DNA of 49,398 nucleotides from the NCBI GenBank assembly GCA_964427415.1, contig CAYRUH010000024.1, positions 1 through 49,398 on the forward strand. The letters are read 5' to 3'. Position 1 is the stretch's first letter; each line of letters opens with the position of its first letter. The position numbers were made by a program, and so were the translations under genes. The notes beneath the pieces are model-generated. The model saw nothing but the letters and a program-made list of their open reading frames with translations. It was not told the origin of the DNA and made no database searches. Shown piece by piece: positions 45,144-49,398 of the stretch. The DNA is from Lentisalinibacter sp964427415 (GTDB lineage: Bacteria > Pseudomonadota > Gammaproteobacteria > Steroidobacterales > Woeseiaceae).

Positions 45144-47369
45144 GTGACGAAGGGACGAATTAGCCGTATCGACGATCTCCTTGTGGATCACGGTACGAGG
45201 GAAGTCCGACGGGCTGACGAGAGGATCGAGCTGCCGCGGCTTTCCTATCAGCTGTTGATGGTGCTCGCCGATGCGGCACCGAACGTCGTCACACAGGAAG
45301 AACTCATCCAGCGGGTCTGGGCCGGCCGTATCGTCAGCCCCGAGACCGTGACGCAACGCGTCAAACTGCTCCGGCAAGCCCTGGGCGACGACGCTCAGAA
45401 TCCTCGCTACATCGCACTCGCCCGTGGCGAGGGATATCGACTCATCGCCCCCGTCGAGTCTGTCAAAACGCGGAGAGCCCCGGCAGACGACAGCAAACTG
45501 ATCGACCGCCCCGGACGGCGGCACGCGCCCCGCGCAGCACTGATCCTCATTCTGGGTGCGTTGGCCGGTCTTTCCTACCTCATCTATTCGGTCGTCCTCC
45601 TCGATGAGGGCACTAGCCGGAGCGGCGATCTGTTTGCGGAACAGGAGATTCCGCCAAACTCCATCGCGGTGCTGCCTTTCGCCAATCTGGGCGACGCCGA
45701 AGAGGATGACTGGCTGGCCGCAGGCCTGGGCGACGAGCTAAGGGCCCAACTCGCGCGCACGGACGGACTGCGGGTTGCTGCCCGGACATCGTCCGTCGCC
45801 ATGGCGGAACAGGTTGTGGACGCTCAAGACATGGGGCGCAATCTCGGCGTTCGCCTGCTGGTCGAGGGAAGCGTACGACGTCAGGGCAATGCGCTGAGAG
45901 TCTCACTCACAGTGATCGATACACGCAGCGGATTCGCTTACTGGTCTACGACCTACCAGAGAAATTCGCGCGATCTGCTGGCGATTCAGAAGCAGATTGC
46001 GTTGGACGTGATCGACAACCTCGGACCGGGCGTCGACGTCGAAGCGGACGCGGCGGAACCGGCGACAAAGGACGTCACTGCGTACGAACTCATGCTGCTC
46101 GGTCGCCACTATGAATACCAGGTAAAGGAAAGGCCGGAGACCGACACGGTTGTGCTGCAGCGGGCGATTGACCTGTATAGCCGCGCCGTTCAGGCAGACC
46201 CGGATTACGCTGTGGCCTGGGGGCGACTGGGAGCGGCGTTGCTTTATCGCGGCGAGGTGGACGAAGCCGAGGATGCGGTCTACCGAGCGCTCGCCATCGA
46301 CCCGAATCTCGCGCAAGTCCAGCGGGTCCTTGGTGACCTCCTCTGGCTGCGTCGCCGGGACGGAGCAGGAGAAGCCTACGAGAGGGCGCTGGCTCTGAAT
46401 CCGGAAGACGCGGATACGCTGCGCAGCTATGCCTGGTGGCTATGGCATCGCCCCGACAACACAGGCCCCGGTCGATATTATCGCGAGGCACTCTCCAGGG
46501 ATCGTCTCTCGCTCGCGCGATACGCCGATCTGGGTCATTTCCATGGGATCACCGGCCGGGTCGAAGAAACGGAAGCCGTTATCGGCGAGATCGGCAATCG
46601 CTTTTCGACTGCCACCGCATACTCTGCTGTCGCCCACCTTAAGGAGTTGATCGGCGCGGTGGATGAAGCAATTCTGTCGGCCCGCGAAGCCCGCAGGCTC
46701 GAGCCGGAGAATCCGGTCTTCTCGTGGCAACTGGCAGAGCTCCATGCACGCATTGGCGATTTCGAGGCCGCGGAAGAATACGAAAGACAGCCGAGCCTTC
46801 AATTGCTCTATCGCACCCGACGGTTCGACGAGTTGATTACGCTGGCGGAGACGACGCTTCGAGTACAGCCGGGCGACTCGAATGCACGTTACCTGCTGGC
46901 GGCGGCCTACAACGCGACCGGCCAATTCGAATCTTCCCGCGATGTGCTCGAGACGGCAGGCCTGCCCGAGATTGCCATTCACGAGACCAGGAGGGCGCCG
47001 GATACCACGGCACTCGCAGACTACGCAGTAGCCCTCGCGCGTACCGGTGAAGTCGCAAGAGCACGTGAACTGGCAGAGTGGCTCCTGTGGTTCATGCAGA
47101 CACACCTGGAGACGGATCATCGCGGCTGGTGGCCTCACGCCTACAAAGCGTGCGCGCTGCTGGTCCTGGGCAGGCGTGAAGAGGCACTCGCCGCCATCGG
47201 CCGCATCCAGAGCAGTCCGCGCCTGCCATTCGTCACGTTTCTGGAGACTTCACCCTGTTTCAGTGACATCGCGCGAGAGGCCGGGTACCGGTCCATGCTG
47301 GAGACCGCCATTACTCGTCAGGAGCAGTTACGCAATGCGGTCCGGCGCCTGGGAGAGGGGGGCGGCTGA
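45144..47369 (+). CDS. CadC-like membrane-bound regulator with TPR domain
   Basis: A 741-aa protein. Residues 8-104 are an OmpR/PhoB-type winged helix (IDDLLVDHGTREVRRADERI; LPRLSYQLLMVLADAAPNVV; QEELIQRVWAGRIVSPETVT; ARGEGYRLIAPV). One membrane helix spans 131-153 (AALILILGALAGLSYLIYSV). The periplasmic part begins with a TolB/FlgO-like domain (NSIAVLPFANLGDAEEDDWL; GVRLLVEGSVRRQGNALRVS; about 165-290) and ends in TPR repeats (about 320-700). This is the architecture of one-component regulators that sense the envelope and bind DNA from the membrane. GTG 45144 is chosen: AGGGA lies just upstream and the DNA-binding domain starts there; GTG 45006 is a possible earlier start. The target is probably local. 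Confidence 0.9.
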   Translation: MTKGRISRIDDLLVDHGTREVRRADERIELPRLSYQLLMVLADAAPNVVTQEELIQRVWAGRIVSPETVTQRVKLLRQALGDDAQNPRYIALARGEGYRLIAPVESVKTRRAPADDSKLIDRPGRRHAPRAALILILGALAGLSYLIYSVVLLDEGTSRSGDLFAEQEIPPNSIAVLPFANLGDAEEDDWLAAGLGDELRAQLARTDGLRVAARTSSVAMAEQVVDAQDMGRNLGVRLLVEGSVRRQGNALRVSLTVIDTRSGFAYWSTTYQRNSRDLLAIQKQIALDVIDNLGPGVDVEADAAEPATKDVTAYELMLLGRHYEYQVKERPETDTVVLQRAIDLYSRAVQADPDYAVAWGRLGAALLYRGEVDEAEDAVYRALAIDPNLAQVQRVLGDLLWLRRRDGAGEAYERALALNPEDADTLRSYAWWLWHRPDNTGPGRYYREALSRDRLSLARYADLGHFHGITGRVEETEAVIGEIGNRFSTATAYSAVAHLKELIGAVDEAILSAREARRLEPENPVFSWQLAELHARIGDFEAAEEYERQPSLQLLYRTRRFDELITLAETTLRVQPGDSNARYLLAAAYNATGQFESSRDVLETAGLPEIAIHETRRAPDTTALADYAVALARTGEVARARELAEWLLWFMQTHLETDHRGWWPHAYKACALLVLGRREEALAAIGRIQSSPRLPFVTFLETSPCFSDIAREAGYRSMLETAITRQEQLRNAVRRLGEGGG

Positions 47370-47393
47370 GCGCCGGCGTGGCGCTCCCGAATC

Positions 47394-48305
47394 CTAGAAT
47401 TCGACGGAAAGACCGAAAGTGACTGCGTACTCGACAATGTGGATGTTCTCGGCATGGATCATACGCAGTACCGAAAACGAGAGGCCGTAGCGCTCGCTGA
47501 CCGCCCAATCGACACCCACACCCGCATTAACGAAATTGTGTTTTACCATGCGGTCGTGCTGATACCAGCGCTCATCGGTCCGAGGCGGCGGGAAATCGTC
47601 GGGAAAGTCGAGTCCGTTACCCTCCTTCACCATCAGGAAGACCCGCCCCGCGACACGCGGCGTAAAGAAGTAGCCGATCTGCCCGTCCACACGCCAGTGA
47701 TCGATATTCGTACCCAGGGTCTCCTCGACGAACACACGCGCGACTCGCGCGCCATAGAAGAAATCGGAGAGCGTCGGGAAATAGACCAGGTTGGCTCCCA
47801 CGTCGACTTTCCACAGATTCTGGCCGACGGCGGAGTGGGCGAAGAAAGGATAATCGTTGCTGGGGATCCCGAGGTAGACGAACGGCTCTACGATGAGCGG
47901 GCGGGTTTTCCAGAGGTAGCGAATGCCCAGGTGAAAATCCTGAAAGTCGGTATGGTACTCGCCGTCGTCGATGAATTCTGCATCCCGCGGCGGATCGAGA
48001 ATGCGCGGATCGTGTGGGAAGGCGCCTTGATAACGCCGACGGAGCAATGGAATCCCGGCACTGAGGGTAAGGCGATCGGTGGCGGCATACTCGAACTCGA
48101 AGTTCCAGACATGCGTGTCTACAGTGCCTATCGGCACCTTGCCCGCAGTGCCCTCGAACCCGTCGACACTGATGTACTGATAGTCGACGGAAAAGTGCAA
48201 GCTGCCGGCGCGGTCCGCGGCATACGCGTCGGGGACAGCCAGCGCGAGACCGGCAAGAAGCAGCACCGTGCTGACACGATCTGCGCTCGAGGCCCTGTGA
48301 CGCAA
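47394..48305 (-). CDS. outer-membrane beta-barrel protein
   Basis: A 303-aa exported protein with a signal peptide (VLLLAGLALAVPDAYA) and alternating strands throughout, such as GSLHFSVDYQYISVDGF, VWNFEFEYAATDRLTLSAGI, FQDFHLGIRYLWK, PFVYLGIP, and the C-terminal YAVTFGLSVEF. A terminal phenylalanine preceded by alternating hydrophobic residues is the sorting signal of outer-membrane barrels. It resembles the transporter/porin family related to meta-pathway phenol degradation proteins. The start is uncertain: TTG 48303-48305, or GTG 48273-48275 ten codons later. It converges with the CadC-like regulator gene, with 24 bp between them. Function unknown. Confidence 0.82.
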   Translation of the reverse strand: MRHRASSADRVSTVLLLAGLALAVPDAYAADRAGSLHFSVDYQYISVDGFEGTAGKVPIGTVDTHVWNFEFEYAATDRLTLSAGIPLLRRRYQGAFPHDPRILDPPRDAEFIDDGEYHTDFQDFHLGIRYLWKTRPLIVEPFVYLGIPSNDYPFFAHSAVGQNLWKVDVGANLVYFPTLSDFFYGARVARVFVEETLGTNIDHWRVDGQIGYFFTPRVAGRVFLMVKEGNGLDFPDDFPPPRTDERWYQHDRMVKHNFVNAGVGVDWAVSERYGLSFSVLRMIHAENIHIVEYAVTFGLSVEF

Positions 48306-48343
48306 GGGTGCGGACCGATTGCCCTGAGCTCTGCCGGAACCCG

Positions 48344-48808
48344 TTAAGAGACGTTCAGACTCTCATGAATAATCCGCAGCTGAGTCTTGAGACTGTCAGT
48401 CGTGCGGATATTCCCGCTCTGGTCGTGTCCCGGGTCGCCGGGTCTCTGCGCCTCCGTTTCGACCAGCGCAACGAATGCCGCCCCCGGCAGGCTGCCGATG
48501 CGACTACGCTCGGCGTCGGGCGCGATAATGACCTCGTAACCCGCCTCACCGACTTTTGCGGCGAGGTCTGCGCCGCCATTCGCGATGGTGACACGATGCC
48601 CCGCATCGGCGAGCCGAACGGCCATTTCCCGCTGCGCCTCGGTCTCGACGTAGACGAGGACATTGACGGGCATCGGTGCGGAGTAGGCGCGGTACGCGAC
48701 GCCCTTACCGACGCGGAAAAGGCTCTCGCCGCAAGCAAACGCCTCGGACGAAATAAACGCGCAGAGCGCCGTCAGAAGAAGTGCCCCGCTTGCATTGACG
48801 ACCTTCAT
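48344..48808 (-). CDS. periplasmic protein of unknown function (154 aa)
   Basis: A 154-aa protein with a signal peptide MKVVNASGALLLTALCAFIS and likely cleavage after AFA, giving CGESLFRVG at the mature N-terminus; a cysteine at this place could mean a lipoprotein, but the lipobox is poor. The body has alternating strand and helix segments (VNVLVYVETEAQREMAVRLADAG, HRVTIANGGADLAAKVGEAG, YEVIIAPDAERSRIG, AAFVALVET), suggesting a small Rossmann-like or receiver-like alpha/beta fold. I do not recognise a family. It lies 38 bp upstream of the outer-membrane barrel gene on the same strand and is probably co-transcribed with it. Confidence 0.7.
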   Translation of the reverse strand: MKVVNASGALLLTALCAFISSEAFACGESLFRVGKGVAYRAYSAPMPVNVLVYVETEAQREMAVRLADAGHRVTIANGGADLAAKVGEAGYEVIIAPDAERSRIGSLPGAAFVALVETEAQRPGDPGHDQSGNIRTTDSLKTQLRIIHESLNVS

Positions 48809-48945
48809 GTCGACCCCCCGCGCATCCCGCGCTGCCGTTTTTTTCTTACCGATTATGCCTTGTCATAGCACAGACTCCGGGTCCGCACAAATTCGACGAT
48901 GCCTGTTTCGCGTTGCTGCAGCGCGCAAGAACTGACGCACCAGGG

Positions 48946-49398
48946 TCAACTCCTGCGCATCCTGACCCGGATCGCATCCTCCTGATCCATGGCCTCGAGC
49001 TGGTCCTCGAAGTCCTTCACCGTGTCGTCGATCTCCGGGAGAATGACGTTTTCGAGCGCGCGGGCCCGCCGTTCGGTTTTGCGGTAGTCCTCCAGCAGAC
49101 GCGCGATGCTGGTGGCGATGGCCGCCATCCGGGCCGCGCCGTCGATCAGCGCGCGAAAGGCCTCCGCGCAGAGTTCGGCCTCGATGGAGGGCAGCACCGC
49201 AGGGCGTGAACGGTCCACGGATTCGCCTTGCGTCTCCGCATCGATCAGGCGCAGATCCAGGAAGCGGCGCTCCGCGAACGACAGCGACCCGTCTGCGAAC
49301 GGTCGCGGCGGATAGACCTGCACGCCCTCCAGCCCGTGAAAACCGATGGCGCGGCCGAGCGCCGTTATGGCGTCGGCATGGCTGGCGGAGAACGCCTG
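48946..49398 (-). CDS. V/A-type ATP synthase subunit D, C-terminal part (5' partial)
   Basis: 150 codons, open to the window edge, stop TGA 48946-48948. The C-terminal coiled-coil region is diagnostic: IATSIARLLEDYRKTERRARALENVILPEID then DTVKDFEDQLEAMDQEDAIRVRM, matching the RRxNALExVxIPxL...I...LEExERE signature of the central-stalk subunit D (NtpD/AtpD). In V/A-type ATPases subunit D is the rotor shaft inside the A3B3 head. The remainder of subunit D, and probably the A, B and other subunit genes, lie beyond the window on this strand. The subunit is a little short and arginine-rich at the C-terminus (VRMRRS). No gene follows it within 137 bp. Confidence 0.85.
   Translation of the reverse strand, partial: QAFSASHADAITALGRAIGFHGLEGVQVYPPRPFADGSLSFAERRFLDLRLIDAETQGESVDRSRPAVLPSIEAELCAEAFRALIDGAARMAAIATSIARLLEDYRKTERRARALENVILPEIDDTVKDFEDQLEAMDQEDAIRVRMRRS

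Overview
The window is 49.4 kb of GC-rich, gene-dense DNA from a draft assembly (two runs of exactly 100 N). It most likely comes from a gammaproteobacterium of marine or sediment type. The evidence is the gene set: a TonB-dependent receptor, an RND pump end, paired CbpA/CbpM, an EamA transporter, a CadC-like TPR regulator, TPR-sulfotransferases, three WS/DGAT acyltransferases, and the bifunctional malonyl-CoA reductase plus propionyl-CoA synthase pair that I recall from a few marine aerobic phototrophs (OM60/NOR5 gammaproteobacteria, Erythrobacter). No rRNA, tRNA, CRISPR array, transposase or phage gene was seen, so the exact taxon stays open.

Layout. 1-4.5 kb: end of an RND efflux pump, a 71-aa conserved small protein, an EamA transporter cut by a gap, a cytochrome c with a beta-rich C-terminal half cut by the same gap, and cbpA-cbpM with a second gap inside cbpA. 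4.5-13.2 kb: housekeeping and stress genes (PCMT-erythromycin esterase fusion, Bax-inhibitor-1 protein, winged-helix regulator, alpha/beta hydrolase, DUF486, MsbA-like ABC exporter, GST, GFA protein, HemG-like flavodoxin). 13.3-13.5 kb: what looks like the decayed stump of a B12-dependent ribonucleotide reductase. 13.6-19.2 kb: two translationally coupled sulfotransferase genes and a TonB receptor with two EF-hand-like loops. 19.7-20.3 kb: a YugP-type zinc peptidase.

20.5-40.1 kb is the core of the window, a lipid and propionyl-CoA island. A leftward operon encodes an alpha/beta hydrolase, a WS/DGAT, an acyl-CoA ligase and a patatin lipase. Divergently, a rightward series encodes a HAD phosphatase-lysophosphatidate acyltransferase fusion, an atypical WS/DGAT, a metallo-beta-lactamase-fold hydrolase, a 1817-aa propionyl-CoA synthase (PCS) and a 1212-aa bifunctional malonyl-CoA reductase (MCR). 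A third WS/DGAT converges on MCR, and one perfect hairpin covers both stop codons. MCR and PCS together would convert malonyl-CoA through malonate semialdehyde, 3-hydroxypropionate, 3-hydroxypropionyl-CoA and acrylyl-CoA to propionyl-CoA, consuming NADPH and ATP. The HAD-LPAT and WS/DGAT proteins would supply and esterify glycerolipids or fatty alcohols. My main inference is that this is a reductant-consuming route to propionyl-CoA tied to storage lipid, possibly odd-chain, rather than an autotrophic cycle. No malyl-CoA lyase, mesaconyl-CoA enzyme or propionyl-CoA carboxylase is present here.

40.1-49.4 kb: a secreted S9 peptidase, a Tat-exported amidohydrolase, and an envelope group made of a beta-propeller protein, a membrane-bound CadC-like TPR regulator with 11-bp direct repeats in its upstream region, an outer-membrane barrel and a small periplasmic protein. 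The window ends in the C-terminal part of a V/A-type ATPase subunit D, implying a V-type ATPase operon beyond the edge.
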